From assembly GCA_024236155.1 (NCBI GenBank), contig JACKLA010000003.1, positions 124,001-188,000 of the forward strand: a DNA stretch of 64,000 nt, in the 5' to 3' direction. The notes under the pieces are model-generated. The model ran no database searches and was not told the origin of the DNA. It was given only the letters and a program-made list of their open reading frames with translations. The stretch is from Sphingomonadaceae bacterium. Lineage in GTDB: Bacteria; Pseudomonadota; Alphaproteobacteria; Sphingomonadales; Sphingomonadaceae. The stretch's first letter is position 1. The number at the start of each line of letters is the position of its first letter. The position numbers and the translations under genes were made by a program. Shown piece after piece: positions 9,689 through 18,371 of the stretch.

Positions 9689-9787
9689 GGCAGGACGAGA
9701 AAGCGCCAGTTCAAGAAGCGAGGACACAGGACATGCTTTGCATGTTCAAGGACGAGCGACGCAGAACTGGCGCTTTCTCGTCCTGCC
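9689..9787. repeat. Long inverted repeat with two perfect 24-nt arms
   Basis: The arm at 9689-9712 is the exact reverse complement of the arm at 9764-9787 (begins GGCAGGACGAGAAAG; the right arm ends CTTTCTCGTCCTGCC). The 51-nt centre holds a smaller perfect hairpin, ACATGC-TTT-GCATGT at 9731-9745. Transcribed, the whole would form a long stem with an internal loop. It lacks a T-run typical of a terminator and is not inside a gene. It may be a copy of a genome-wide palindromic element, but only one copy is in the window. Confidence 0.85.
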
Positions 9788-9824
9788 CCTTCGGGGTTCG
9801 GCCCAAATCCGCCCTCACTGCGTT

Positions 9825-9864
9825 GCGTGACCTCGAAAGTGAACGGCACTTCCTTCGGTCACGC
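9825..9864. repeat. Imperfect inverted repeat upstream of trmFO
   Basis: GCGTGACC at 9825-9832 pairs with GGTCACGC at 9857-9864. The inner part also pairs imperfectly (GAAAGTG against GCACTTCC). It lies 38 nt downstream of the larger inverted repeat and about 70 nt upstream of trmFO. It could be part of the same composite element or a leader structure; I cannot tell which. Confidence 0.55.
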
Positions 9865-9935
9865 GCCTGGTGAGATCGAATTTTGACTCGAACCGCGGCG
9901 TTGTGGAAATCGTCCGCGCGGCCTAGGGCGCGCGG

Positions 9936-11303
9936 ATGACACATGATGTCCACATCATCGGCGGCGGGCTCGCCGGAAGTGAAGCCGCATGGCAGCTGGC
10001 GAGGCGCGGATTTTCCGTGCGCCTGTCGGAAATGCGCGGCAGCGGCGAAATGACCCCGGCGCACCAGACCGACGGGCTGGCCGAACTGGTATGCTCCAAC
10101 AGCTTCCGCTCTGACGACGATACGAAGAACGCGGTCGGCCTGCTGCATCACGAAATGCGCCGCCTCGACTCACTCATCATGCGCGCAGGCGAGAAGGCGC
10201 GTGTGCCCGCCGGGTCTGCCATGGCGGTGGACCGCGATGTTTTCTCGGAAGAGGTGCAACGCGCGCTCGAACAGCATACGAATGTGACCATCGTCCGCGA
10301 GAAGATCGACAACCTGCCAACCGATGGCATGACGATTGTCGCGACCGGGCCGCTCACCGCCCAATCGCTGGCTGAAAGCATCGTCCGATCGACCGGACAG
10401 GACCGGCTGGCGTTCTTCGATGCGATCGCCCCCATCGTCCATCGCGACAGCATCGACATGGATGTCTGCTGGATCCAGTCACGCTGGAACAAGCGCAACG
10501 AAGCCTCCAACGACGATGGCGATTACATCAACTGCCCGATGACCAAGGAGCAATATCTCGCCTTCCACCAGGGATTGCTCGACGGCGAGAAGACCGAATT
10601 TCGCGAGTGGGAGGCCGATACCCCCTATTTCGAGGGGTGCATGCCGATCGAGGTCATGGCGTCACGCGGCATCGACACGCTGCGCTTCGGCCCGATGAAG
10701 CCCGTCGGCCTCGACAACCCACGCGATACCACGCCGGAGTTTCCGCAAGGTCGCTGGCCCCATGCCGTTGTCCAGCTGCGGCAGGACAACAAGCTGGGTA
10801 CGCTGTGGAACATGGTCGGTTTCCAGACCAAGTTGAAATACGGCGCACAGGTCGAACTCTTCCGCACCATCCCCGGCCTTGAGAATGCGGAATTCGCGCG
10901 TCTGGGTGGGCTGCACCGCAACACCTTCATCAACTCGCCGATGGTGCTTGATCGGCAGCTCAGGCTGAAAGGTGCAGAGCATGTCCGCTTTGCTGGCCAG
11001 ATCACCGGTTGCGAAGGTTATGTCGAAAGTTCTGCCGTCGGGCTGATCGCCGGTGTCATGGCCGCACACGAGCTGGCTGGAGAACGCTGGGAATCGCCGC
11101 CCCGCAGCACGGCCATGGGCGCCCTGCTTGCCCACATTACCGGCGATGCGGAGGCGGAAACATTTCAGCCGATGAACATCAATTTCGGCCTGTTCGAACC
11201 GCTCCACGATGTAAAAAAGAAGTCACGCAAAGAAGCCTATACCAATCGCGGCAAATCCGATTTCGGTGAGTGGCTGGCGAAGCTGGGATCAGTGCCCAGC
11301 TAA
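9936..11303 (+). CDS. trmFO: Methylenetetrahydrofolate--tRNA-(uracil-5-)-methyltransferase TrmFO
   Basis: 455 residues. This flavoprotein makes 5-methyluridine at position 54 of the tRNA T-loop, taking the carbon from methylene-tetrahydrofolate. The FAD-binding motif is at the N-terminus ([14 protein letters not shown], residues 6-19). Family segments follow: [41 protein letters not shown] and [13 protein letters not shown]. The length fits the family. Its stop region overlaps by 4 nt the convergent EF-hand gene. No clear ribosome-binding site precedes the ATG, but the motif starts within a few residues of it. Confidence 0.96.
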   Translation: MTHDVHIIGGGLAGSEAAWQLARRGFSVRLSEMRGSGEMTPAHQTDGLAELVCSNSFRSDDDTKNAVGLLHHEMRRLDSLIMRAGEKARVPAGSAMAVDRDVFSEEVQRALEQHTNVTIVREKIDNLPTDGMTIVATGPLTAQSLAESIVRSTGQDRLAFFDAIAPIVHRDSIDMDVCWIQSRWNKRNEASNDDGDYINCPMTKEQYLAFHQGLLDGEKTEFREWEADTPYFEGCMPIEVMASRGIDTLRFGPMKPVGLDNPRDTTPEFPQGRWPHAVVQLRQDNKLGTLWNMVGFQTKLKYGAQVELFRTIPGLENAEFARLGGLHRNTFINSPMVLDRQLRLKGAEHVRFAGQITGCEGYVESSAVGLIAGVMAAHELAGERWESPPRSTAMGALLAHITGDAEAETFQPMNINFGLFEPLHDVKKKSRKEAYTNRGKSDFGEWLAKLGSVPS

Positions 11304-11767
11304 CATTTGCAAGCCGGTTTTCGGGCGCTGCGCTTTGGTGCCGTGGTCGCGAATTCGCGCTGCGACAGTTCCCGGTCACCATTCGCATCGGCCTTGTCGA
11401 AACGTGTCGCGGTGGTCACAGCCCACTCCTCGAAAGTCAGCAGGTTGTTGCCGTCCCTGTCGAGCTTGCGGAAGTCATTGGTCCGCGTCGAAAGCATCTC
11501 GTTGCGGGTAATCCGCAGATCGCGATTTCGATCATAGCGGAAGAAACGCCTCTGCTCGCGCGAAAGTTCGGTCGCCTCGGGTGGTGCCGGGCCGCGCATA
11601 TCGCCAGCATCGGCGACAGGGATTTCAGGCTCTGCATCCGGGTCAGCCAGCGTGGCCGGATCGGGCGGTGGCGCGCCCTGCTCGACCTGCGCCCTGCCCT
11701 GCCACCAAAACAGGCCAACCCCGGCGAGAACCAGTGCTCCAAAGGCACCGAGAAGAATTCGGTTCAT
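11300..11767 (-). CDS. Membrane-anchored small EF-hand protein
   Basis: 155 residues. An N-terminal hydrophobic segment (residues about 3-22) acts as signal or anchor, followed by a Pro/Ala/Asp-rich linker and three EF-hand loops: [12 protein letters not shown] (79-90), [12 protein letters not shown] (103-114) and [12 protein letters not shown] (127-138). Each has acidic or Asn residues at positions 1, 3, 5 and Glu at 12, so calcium binding is likely. The C-terminus is basic with two cysteines (KPACKC). It should face the periplasm. Overlaps the trmFO end by 4 nt, tail to tail. Role unknown. Confidence 0.85.
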   Translation of the reverse strand: MNRILLGAFGALVLAGVGLFWWQGRAQVEQGAPPPDPATLADPDAEPEIPVADAGDMRGPAPPEATELSREQRRFFRYDRNRDLRITRNEMLSTRTNDFRKLDRDGNNLLTFEEWAVTTATRFDKADANGDRELSQREFATTAPKRSARKPACKC

Positions 11768-11799
11768 GCGACACCCCCCAAATCGGGAGCTAACATAGC

Positions 11800-12429
11800 C
11801 TAGCGGCCAAACATGCCAAGTCGCATGACCTTCAACGCATCGCGGCGACGGGCGAGGAGCGGCACACCGCCGCGCAGCAATGCCGATCGTCCAAGTTCAC
11901 CAAGGATCGTCAGGTGGCGCAGCGTTCGCGGCAAATGGACCGCCTTTCCGGCGAGCGGCTCGGCCAGGTCCAGAATCACCCTGCGCTCTGCATTGTCCGA
12001 ACTGTGGGCTGCAAGATCGGCAAAAGCCCAGATCCGTCCTGCACGCGCTGCCTCGTCGATAGATCGCCCATGCCCTGCCAGCACGGCCAGCCCGGCGAAG
12101 ATACGAGAACGACCGTCGGCGAACTCGATCAGCGCAGTGTCGGCAATGGGGTGCCCAGCCAGCAACTGTTCCCACCCATCGACCAGTGCGCCCAGATCCC
12201 GGCTATTCTCGCCCCAATGAAGCGTCACCGCGTCGAGGATGGCGTCGCCTTTCGCGCGTTCTTCACACCGCTTGCCAAGCTGCTCACGCCACCACGCCAG
12301 GCGCAACTGAGCAACAAGCGGTTCGCTCGCCTGTGCAACGAACTGCCCCAGTCGCAAATCGAGAGCAAAGGCTGCCGAGGCTATGGCGCGCCCAGGGGAC
12401 GGAGCATGTGCGAGTGCCAGATCGAGCAT
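11800..12429 (-). CDS. Squalene/phytoene synthase-family protein (NDUFAF6-like), probably non-catalytic
   Basis: About 209 residues from the ATG at 12429; a GTG at 12462 would add 11 residues and cannot be excluded. The segment SEPLVAQLRLAWWREQL is the hallmark of the squalene/phytoene synthase family, closest in style to NDUFAF6, a complex I assembly factor. The aspartate-rich DxxxD motifs needed for prenyl-diphosphate catalysis are not visible, and the protein is shorter than true phytoene synthases (about 300). A structural or assembly role is therefore more likely than carotenoid synthesis. A complex I operon lies later in this window, but that is no more than suggestive. Confidence 0.75.
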   Translation of the reverse strand: MLDLALAHAPSPGRAIASAAFALDLRLGQFVAQASEPLVAQLRLAWWREQLGKRCEERAKGDAILDAVTLHWGENSRDLGALVDGWEQLLAGHPIADTALIEFADGRSRIFAGLAVLAGHGRSIDEAARAGRIWAFADLAAHSSDNAERRVILDLAEPLAGKAVHLPRTLRHLTILGELGRSALLRGGVPLLARRRDALKVMRLGMFGR

Positions 12430-12506
12430 TGTTGGAAGGGTATGGAAGTTGTGAGTGCGCACTCACCTGCTGTGTCCGGCTGGCTCGCAAACTGCAAGTC
12501 CTGCGA

Positions 12507-13169
12507 TTAGTCGCACTCGGAGTCGCTGCTGCTTCCGGTTAGACCGGGATCCAGGTTCCGATCATCCCTGATAAGGAAGGCCGCTTCGGACCGAATAGTG
12601 CGATCGCCGGAACCAAACGGATTCTCGAAAAGCGCAGAATATGTGTATTCGATCTCGACAAACATGACTGCAGAATCGGATGTGGCGGTGGCCTTGTTGG
12701 AGCCGCTCCCCATGCCGTTGATCCGCGCGCCCGTCAGACCATTATTGGTGTCATCGTCACCATACTCGGATTCGACTTCCATATCGCCGCGGCAGCGCTG
12801 CCAGTGGATATATTGACGACGCGAATAGTCATCATATTCCAGGCTGGACAAAATCACACGACCGTTTTCCTCAAGATCAATCGTCGATCCCTGCCGCATA
12901 GCACCGTCGAGGATCGCATCCACGTCGTCTTCAGTGATCGTCGGGGTGACGCCGCTGTTGTCCGTCTGCCCGAGCCGCGAAGCGTTGTCGGCTATCGACA
13001 ACGCAATCTGGCTGATCTGCGTGCGTGTTACAGCCATACGTGCAATTTCAGCGCCGTATAGCCCGAGCGTAAGGAGAACAGGTAGAACGAAGGCGAATTC
13101 GGTCATCGCGATCGCAGAGTCCGAATGCAGCAACTTCCGTAGCATTATTAGCGGGCGCTTCAGTCGCAT
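12507..13169 (-). CDS. TadE-like pseudopilin/surface protein, third gene of the minus-strand cassette
   Basis: 220 residues; a second possible start is Met9. The N-terminus has the TadE pattern: basic leader, AMTEFAFVLPVL with Glu24-Phe25, then a hydrophobic helix. After that QISQIALSIADNASRLG and GRVILSSLE...QYIHWQRCRG match its paralogue at 18371-19126 closely, so the two are duplicates. The C-terminal region is acidic and ends in Cys-Asp. It overlaps the preceding TadE gene by 10 nt, which suggests coupling. Likely exported and membrane-anchored with the TadG-like protein. The tad secretion ATPase and secretin genes are not in this window. Confidence 0.82.
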   Translation of the reverse strand: MRLKRPLIMLRKLLHSDSAIAMTEFAFVLPVLLTLGLYGAEIARMAVTRTQISQIALSIADNASRLGQTDNSGVTPTITEDDVDAILDGAMRQGSTIDLEENGRVILSSLEYDDYSRRQYIHWQRCRGDMEVESEYGDDDTNNGLTGARINGMGSGSNKATATSDSAVMFVEIEYTYSALFENPFGSGDRTIRSEAAFLIRDDRNLDPGLTGSSSDSECD

Positions 13170-13768
13170 GTGCCTGCCTCCGCAGTATAGCCGGTTTGGG
13201 TAGCGAAGGGCTGGTTCTTCTTGATCGCCGTCGAAGTGAGTTTCCGGGTATCGCCCACGTGTGGCAGCAGCGGCATCGCGAATGACGGCTCGTAGGTCAC
13301 CTCGACCGTGTAGATCACAACATCGCCTGCACCACCGTTGCCGCTCACGCCAATATCGGCGTCCCAGGTGCCGTTACCGTTTTCATCGGTGAAGGCTTCG
13401 CCATCGTTGCAGTCGCCACTGTTGTCTTCGTCGTTCCATTTCTCGGCCCGATCAAGATCGGCGAAGTCGTAGTAGCTCACACGGCTCGCGACCACATTGG
13501 CGTCGGGCGTAATGCGCTTGATCATCGAAGAAACATGCGCATCGGCCTGCACGGTATCGCCGCTTTCCAGAGCACTTGTTCTGGCGGCGGTCTGGACTGC
13601 CCCATCGAGCACCGAACGAGCGTACATCCATTGCCCAAGATCAAACAGCGCCAGTAGCAGGAACAGGAACACAGGTGCGACGAGGCCGAACTCCATGAGC
13701 GCGGCACCGCTGCGATCTTCCCGCAGCGCACGCAAGCGAATACCGGATCGGAAAATGCCAAGCATCAT
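13160..13768 (-). CDS. TadE-like protein with Ca-binding-like loops, second gene of the minus-strand cassette
   Basis: 202 residues. N-terminal TadE signature: GAALMEFGLVAPVF with Glu26-Phe27, then a hydrophobic helix and a long extracytoplasmic domain. Residues 113-138 (DEDNSGDCNDGEAF then TDENGNGTWDAD) look like two linked calcium-binding loops of the type seen in dockerin or thrombospondin-3 repeats. The protein ends in a Cys-Asp pair. The ATG overlaps the TadG-like stop by 4 nt. Its paralogue on the plus strand (17787-18371) has the same loops in the same place. Probable role: minor pilin-like or surface scaffold component. Confidence 0.82.
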   Translation of the reverse strand: MMLGIFRSGIRLRALREDRSGAALMEFGLVAPVFLFLLLALFDLGQWMYARSVLDGAVQTAARTSALESGDTVQADAHVSSMIKRITPDANVVASRVSYYDFADLDRAEKWNDEDNSGDCNDGEAFTDENGNGTWDADIGVSGNGGAGDVVIYTVEVTYEPSFAMPLLPHVGDTRKLTSTAIKKNQPFATQTGYTAEAGTCD

Positions 13769-15729
13769 TGAGTAACCCTGAGCTCACCAACGACCTTGCC
13801 GATCGACTGGAATGCTTCGTTCAAGGAGGCTGCGTTCGACGCGGTGAAAGAACTGTCGGGAGACGCACAGGTCTCAAGGTCCGATGTCAGCGCCGAGGTA
13901 AAGGCAATCACCCAGATGCGGATACCCTTGGCTTTGGCGGCCTCACACACTGCGAGGAAGCGCGAGGTATGGCGTCCATCCTGGTTCGATGTTCCGTCAT
14001 CCGTGACCCTGCGGTCATGGTACTCAATGCCATAGGTCGAATGGGTCGTGTAACTCGTGTCCATCTGGCCATCGGTCATGAAGATGATGTGCCGTGCGAC
14101 CGAACCACCATTTGACGGGGCATCGTTGACATTGGAACTGAAAATCCCATCGGGTGATGCGAGGCGTGCGCCCCAAATCATCCCGAGATCGAGGTAGGTC
14201 GCGCCTTCGGGATCGAGCGAATCCGCGTAGGCGTCAAATTCGGACTCGGTCATCTCGGCATAGAGACGTGCTGCAACCGGACATGCTGCCCCGGCTTTGC
14301 GGCCGTAATCCGATACGGACGCACTCGTCAGGTATCGACCACTGCTGGTGGTTCGATAATAGCTAATCTGGTCCCACATCGGGCCCCATTTCGTGTCGGC
14401 ATCACCGGTGGGTGCACTATCGATATCCAGATCGTTGGCACCGGCCGGCGTGATTCCCAGCAGTTTTGAAAAGCTGAAGCTGTTTTCCGCAACGGTCGCC
14501 CGTTCCTCGATACAACCTTCCCATGTGGAACTTTCGTTCGAACCGCTATCCCCTGTCGGGGTGAGGGTCGACGCGAAAGTCTTGTAGGTGCTGGTGTCGT
14601 AGTTCACCGCCTTGTAGGCGAAGTGATCGAAAACCGAGGTCGTCGTCGTCGTGAAAATCGGATCCTCGATCGAATATTCGTGATCGTAGAACGTCCGCTC
14701 CTGGTTCCGGTAGATGATATAATACCGGCGCCTGGTCTTGTAGCACGTGTAATCCTTGGAACGCTGCCGCTGCTCCGTAGTGGTCCGGGTCACGCGGCGC
14801 TGCTGCGAGTCGATATAGGTCGTCGTGCTTGTCGAAGTGCCGCCGTAATTGCTCCAGCTGGTTGAAGGCGGTAGGTCGTCTTCACACTGGCTAAGTTTCC
14901 TGTAGTTGTCGCTGCTGTTGTAGTACCAGCCCGAACTGTCGACATCGGAATAGCCTGTGTCGGTCGTCTCGTAGGGTGCTTCGTAGCCCGACACGACCTG
15001 GTGGGTAACAGTCCGGTATTGCGGTTCACGCGATTGGTAAGTCCAATTGTCCGCCAGGAAGCTCGGATCCCGATCCAGCAAGAGCTGGCCAACATTGACC
15101 GACGAACTGTAAGGCACGAATCCATACCGGATGCGACCGTTGCCGCCCGAAGCCGCTGCGCTCAGAGTGTCGTAAAAGCTCTTCATGGCATCACGAAGGG
15201 CGTCGATGCGCGAGGTTCTGTCGTAACTGCTGACATCCCAGTCCATGGAACCGGTCGTGTCGAGCACCATCATCACATCGCTGTTGCCGATCGACATCGA
15301 CGCGCTGCACTCGACGGAGATAGGCATGCTTTCGAAGCCGAACAGTTGCATGACTGCAGTGGACATATTGGCCGATGCGGTTCCTTCAACCGTGTTCCCG
15401 TCATCTTCCGAGTCGGTTTCGAAGGTGAGTTCGGTTACGCCCTGTTCGCCGGCATCGAAATTCGTCGCGAAGAACGCTTCCGCCTGATCTTCCGCGTCAC
15501 TGTCATAACCGTCACTGCCAACGGCCTTGCGTCCGGCCAGCACGCCCGCGTCGCAGGCATTCTGGAGGCGGTTTTGCGCCATATAGGCGCGCGATATATC
15601 GACGCCGCCGCCGACCATCCCTGCAAGCACGATAAGCCCGACCGCTGCCAGCGGGAACACGTTGCCTGCGCAGTCCTTGAGGACGCGCAACATGCGTGAC
15701 ACGACTCGGTTCCGGATTGACTTGCCCAT
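13765..15729 (-). CDS. TadG-like protein with von Willebrand factor A domain, first gene of the minus-strand cassette
   Basis: 654 residues from the ATG at 15729; an upstream TTG is less likely. The N-terminus matches TadG/Flp-pilus proteins: basic leader, NVFPLAAVGLIVLAG membrane helix, GGGVDISRAYMAQNRLQNACDAGVLAGR. A VWA domain follows with the metal-site motif DVMMVLDTTGSMD (D157-x-T-G-S161) and later the RHIIFMTDGQMD and IRIWVIAFTS strands. Between the VWA halves lies a Tyr/Ser/Thr-rich insert of about 250 residues. VWA domains bind ligands through a metal ion, consistent with adhesion. Start is about 140 bp from the divergent paralogue; two TadE genes follow. Confidence 0.88.
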   Translation of the reverse strand: MGKSIRNRVVSRMLRVLKDCAGNVFPLAAVGLIVLAGMVGGGVDISRAYMAQNRLQNACDAGVLAGRKAVGSDGYDSDAEDQAEAFFATNFDAGEQGVTELTFETDSEDDGNTVEGTASANMSTAVMQLFGFESMPISVECSASMSIGNSDVMMVLDTTGSMDWDVSSYDRTSRIDALRDAMKSFYDTLSAAASGGNGRIRYGFVPYSSSVNVGQLLLDRDPSFLADNWTYQSREPQYRTVTHQVVSGYEAPYETTDTGYSDVDSSGWYYNSSDNYRKLSQCEDDLPPSTSWSNYGGTSTSTTTYIDSQQRRVTRTTTEQRQRSKDYTCYKTRRRYYIIYRNQERTFYDHEYSIEDPIFTTTTTSVFDHFAYKAVNYDTSTYKTFASTLTPTGDSGSNESSTWEGCIEERATVAENSFSFSKLLGITPAGANDLDIDSAPTGDADTKWGPMWDQISYYRTTSSGRYLTSASVSDYGRKAGAACPVAARLYAEMTESEFDAYADSLDPEGATYLDLGMIWGARLASPDGIFSSNVNDAPSNGGSVARHIIFMTDGQMDTSYTTHSTYGIEYHDRRVTDDGTSNQDGRHTSRFLAVCEAAKAKGIRIWVIAFTSALTSDLETCASPDSSFTASNAASLNEAFQSIGKVVGELRVTQ

Positions 15730-15870
15730 AAGCGGATTGCCCCATTGAGAGGGGTCCGAATATCGTGGAAGCCTAAACAAATCCTAAACTGCGAACCTTT
15801 CATAAGGTACGGAAATATTAACCAAAACCGTTTGCCATACAGCTACGTATAGCCGCTATCCGCACACGTT

Positions 15871-17787
15871 ATGAAATCGCCAGTTCACCTATCTTGCAGC
15901 GCCGGTATGATGCGAAAGCTCGCTCGCGATACGGCGGGTAACACGCTGGCGCTGCTCGCTGCTGCAATTCTGCCATTGCTCGGCATAGTAGGCGGCGGCG
16001 TCGATATGGGCCGTGCCTATCTCGCAGAGAGTCGGTTGCAGCAGGCTTGCGACGCCGGTGTGCTGGCCGCGCGCAAGAAGCTTGGCACCACTGCTCCGGT
16101 GACCGGAGCAATCCCTTCGGACGTGTCGACGCTCGGCAACCGCTTTTTCAATATCAACTATCGCAGCGGCATCTACGGCACCGAGAACCGCCAGTTCCGC
16201 ATGACGATGAACAACGACTACTCGATCGATGGACGCGCCACGGTCGACGTCCCGACCACCATCATGGGCGTGTTCGGCTTCGACAAGATCCCGGTTGTGG
16301 TCGAATGCGAGGCGAACCTGAACTTCTCCGCGCTCGACGTGATGATGGTGCTCGATGTCACCGGCTCGATGCGCCACACCAACGCAGGCGACACGCTCTC
16401 GCGCATGGATTCGATGAAGCAGGTCATCCGCAATTTCTATGCAGAGCTGGAAACGTCGAAAGCACCCGGTTCCGAAGTCCGCTATGGCTTCGTGCCTTAT
16501 GCCAGCAATGTGAATGTCGGGCACTTGCTCGAAGATGACTGGGTTGCCGACAGCTGGACCTACCAGTCGAGGATCGACACGGGGGTGAACAAGCCGGCGG
16601 TCAACAAGACATATTATCGCAACTGGGCCTACAAGTCGGGCGCATTGACCGACTGGTCGCTCGTAAACAGCTATCCGGCAACCTATTACGCCGCCGCAGG
16701 TGCCGACCAGAGCGGCTACTACAAGTGCGAAGGCACGCAGCCCGCCCCGACCTGGGTCGAATCCACCGTCAAGACAGGCACGCGGACAGAGGTTCAGACA
16801 AGCCCATACCTCGCAGTCCTGACCATCGAGTCGCGTGAGAACACATACAACGGCACCCGCTATCGGACCGTGGTGAACGGCAGCACGTGCAATGTCGAGA
16901 AATCGACGGCGACCAGCTATGTCGAAACCTACGAGTTCGTGACCGAGGTTCCCTCGCTGTCTGACACGCTCTGGAAGTATCAGCCGGTCACCATCGATAC
17001 CAGCAACTGGCGAAATGAAACCAAGGGCTGCATCGAAGAACGAGCAACCTACAATATAACCGATTTCAACAATGTCGATCTCAGCAAGGCGCTCGACCTC
17101 GACATCGACCGCGTGCCCACTGCCGGGTCGCCCGACACGCAGTGGAAGGCGCATTATCCGGCGATGATCTATGTCCGCAAGATCATGGGTGACGGGAGCG
17201 GTACGATCTGGAAGCCGCAAGCTACCACGGCGGAAAATTATGCCGATACAGGGAACTGGTGGTTCTCGGATTGCCCAGCCCCGGCCAAGAAGCTGACCCC
17301 GATGACGAGCAGCGAGCTGGATGACTATCTGGCGAAGCTGACCCCCTATAGCGCGACTTACCACGATATCGGCATGATCTGGGGCGCGCGGCTTATCTCG
17401 CCCAAGGGCCTCTTCTCGGCTGAAAACGGTGTGGTCGGTGGCCGCGACAAGACCCGCCACCTGATCTTCCTGACCGACGGGCAGACGGAACCCTATGACC
17501 TTGCCTACGGCGCATACGGGGTCGATGCACTCGACCAGCGGCGCTGGGACAGCGGCAATGCGCTGACGCTTGCACAAACGATCGAGCAGCGGTTCAAGTT
17601 CGCCTGCACCGAGGTCAAGAAGCGCAATGTTACCGTGTGGGTGATTGCGTTCGGCACATATGCCAACCAGGCGATGATCGATTGTGCCGGGAATGGCCGC
17701 TATTTCGAGGCGTCGAACGCCAAGGAACTGAACGACGCATTCATCAGCATCGCGCGCTCGATGTCCGACCTGAGGCTGACCGACTGA
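15871..17787 (+). CDS. TadG-like protein with von Willebrand factor A domain, first gene of the plus-strand cassette
   Basis: 638 residues. Paralogue of the divergent gene at 13765-15729: the same N-terminal helix (NTLALLAAAILPLLG), GGGVDMGRAYLAESRLQQACDAGVLAAR, and VWA metal site DVMMVLDVTGSMR (D162 to S166), then RHLIFLTDGQTE and VTVWVIAFG. Shared internal pieces include RYGFVPY(A/S)S(S/N)VNVG and WTYQSR; the middle inserts differ much more. Met13 or Met14 is another possible start and would give a leader more like that of the paralogue. The stop shares one base with the next ATG (TGATG). Probably exported and anchored in the inner membrane. Confidence 0.88.
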   Translation: MKSPVHLSCSAGMMRKLARDTAGNTLALLAAAILPLLGIVGGGVDMGRAYLAESRLQQACDAGVLAARKKLGTTAPVTGAIPSDVSTLGNRFFNINYRSGIYGTENRQFRMTMNNDYSIDGRATVDVPTTIMGVFGFDKIPVVVECEANLNFSALDVMMVLDVTGSMRHTNAGDTLSRMDSMKQVIRNFYAELETSKAPGSEVRYGFVPYASNVNVGHLLEDDWVADSWTYQSRIDTGVNKPAVNKTYYRNWAYKSGALTDWSLVNSYPATYYAAAGADQSGYYKCEGTQPAPTWVESTVKTGTRTEVQTSPYLAVLTIESRENTYNGTRYRTVVNGSTCNVEKSTATSYVETYEFVTEVPSLSDTLWKYQPVTIDTSNWRNETKGCIEERATYNITDFNNVDLSKALDLDIDRVPTAGSPDTQWKAHYPAMIYVRKIMGDGSGTIWKPQATTAENYADTGNWWFSDCPAPAKKLTPMTSSELDDYLAKLTPYSATYHDIGMIWGARLISPKGLFSAENGVVGGRDKTRHLIFLTDGQTEPYDLAYGAYGVDALDQRRWDSGNALTLAQTIEQRFKFACTEVKKRNVTVWVIAFGTYANQAMIDCAGNGRYFEASNAKELNDAFISIARSMSDLRLTD

Positions 17788-18371
17788 TGCTGCGGCTTGT
17801 CCGAACCCTTCGCCGGGACGAAGGCGGTGCGGCACTCGTGGAATTCGCGCTGATCGCCCCGACCCTGTGCCTGATGCTGGTCGGCCTGTTCGACATATCC
17901 TACAATATGTACTCGAACACCATGCTGACTGGCGCCGTCCAGGATGCAGCGCGCGATTCGACCATCGAAGGGGCTTCGGCGACCGCTGTCGACAATGCGG
18001 TTCGCGATGCGGTGCAGGATATCGCGCCCGATGCGAACCTGACCTTCTCGCGCACGGCCTATTCCGAATTCACCAGCGTCTCGCGGCCCGAGGACTACAC
18101 CGACCTGAACGGCAATGGCACTTGCGATGCAGGGGAACCGTTCGAGGATATCAATAACAATGGCACATGGGACCAGGACCAGGGCACTACCGGCCAGGGC
18201 GGTGCGCGCGATGCCGTGCTGTATGAAGTGACAGTCGAGTATCCGCGTGCTTTTCCGCTCGCGGCATTTATCGGCATTTCGCCCAACTACCGCACCACGA
18301 CAACAACCGTCCTGCGCAACCAGCCCTTCGCCGCTTCCGAGAAGCGCGATGCAGTGGGGAATTGTGCGTGA
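17787..18371 (+). CDS. TadE-like protein with Ca-binding-like loops, second gene of the plus-strand cassette
   Basis: 194 residues from the ATG that shares its A with the TadG-like stop. TadE signature GGAALVEFALIAPTL with Glu19-Phe20 and a hydrophobic helix. Residues 106-131 (DLNGNGTCDAGEPF then EDINNNGTWDQD) form two Asp/Asn/Gly-rich loops of calcium-binding type, followed by a Gly-rich stretch and an SSR-like hydrophobic strand. The tail EKRDAVGNCA ends with a cysteine as in the paralogue. Longer open reading upstream in this frame lies inside the TadG-like gene and is not coding. Downstream the stop again overlaps the next start by one base. Confidence 0.83.
   Translation: MLRLVRTLRRDEGGAALVEFALIAPTLCLMLVGLFDISYNMYSNTMLTGAVQDAARDSTIEGASATAVDNAVRDAVQDIAPDANLTFSRTAYSEFTSVSRPEDYTDLNGNGTCDAGEPFEDINNNGTWDQDQGTTGQGGARDAVLYEVTVEYPRAFPLAAFIGISPNYRTTTTTVLRNQPFAASEKRDAVGNCA

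Larger units (their letters stand above)
9605..9935. other. Intergenic region between yhhN-like gene and trmFO, containing two inverted repeats
   Basis: 331 bp without a convincing gene. Open frames here are short, disagree with one another and lack ribosome-binding sites. The stretch holds a long perfect inverted repeat (9689-9787) and a second imperfect hairpin (9825-9864), listed separately. Both flanking genes point away, so promoters for both must lie here, but I could not pick a -35/-10 pair with confidence. Confidence 0.6.

Noticed and set aside
11800..12462. Carotenoid synthesis gene (crtB)
   Set aside because: The aspartate motifs of phytoene synthase are missing, the protein is short, and no other carotenoid gene is adjacent.
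15815..15835. TTAACC in the spacer between the two TadG-like genes considered as a CtrA site
   Set aside because: Only one half-site; the second TTAA at N7 is absent.
15889..17835. 648-codon open frame on the minus strand opposite the plus-strand TadG-like gene
   Set aside because: Antisense shadow of a high-GC gene; no ribosome-binding site, no family motif, and the plus strand shows VWA and TadG signatures.
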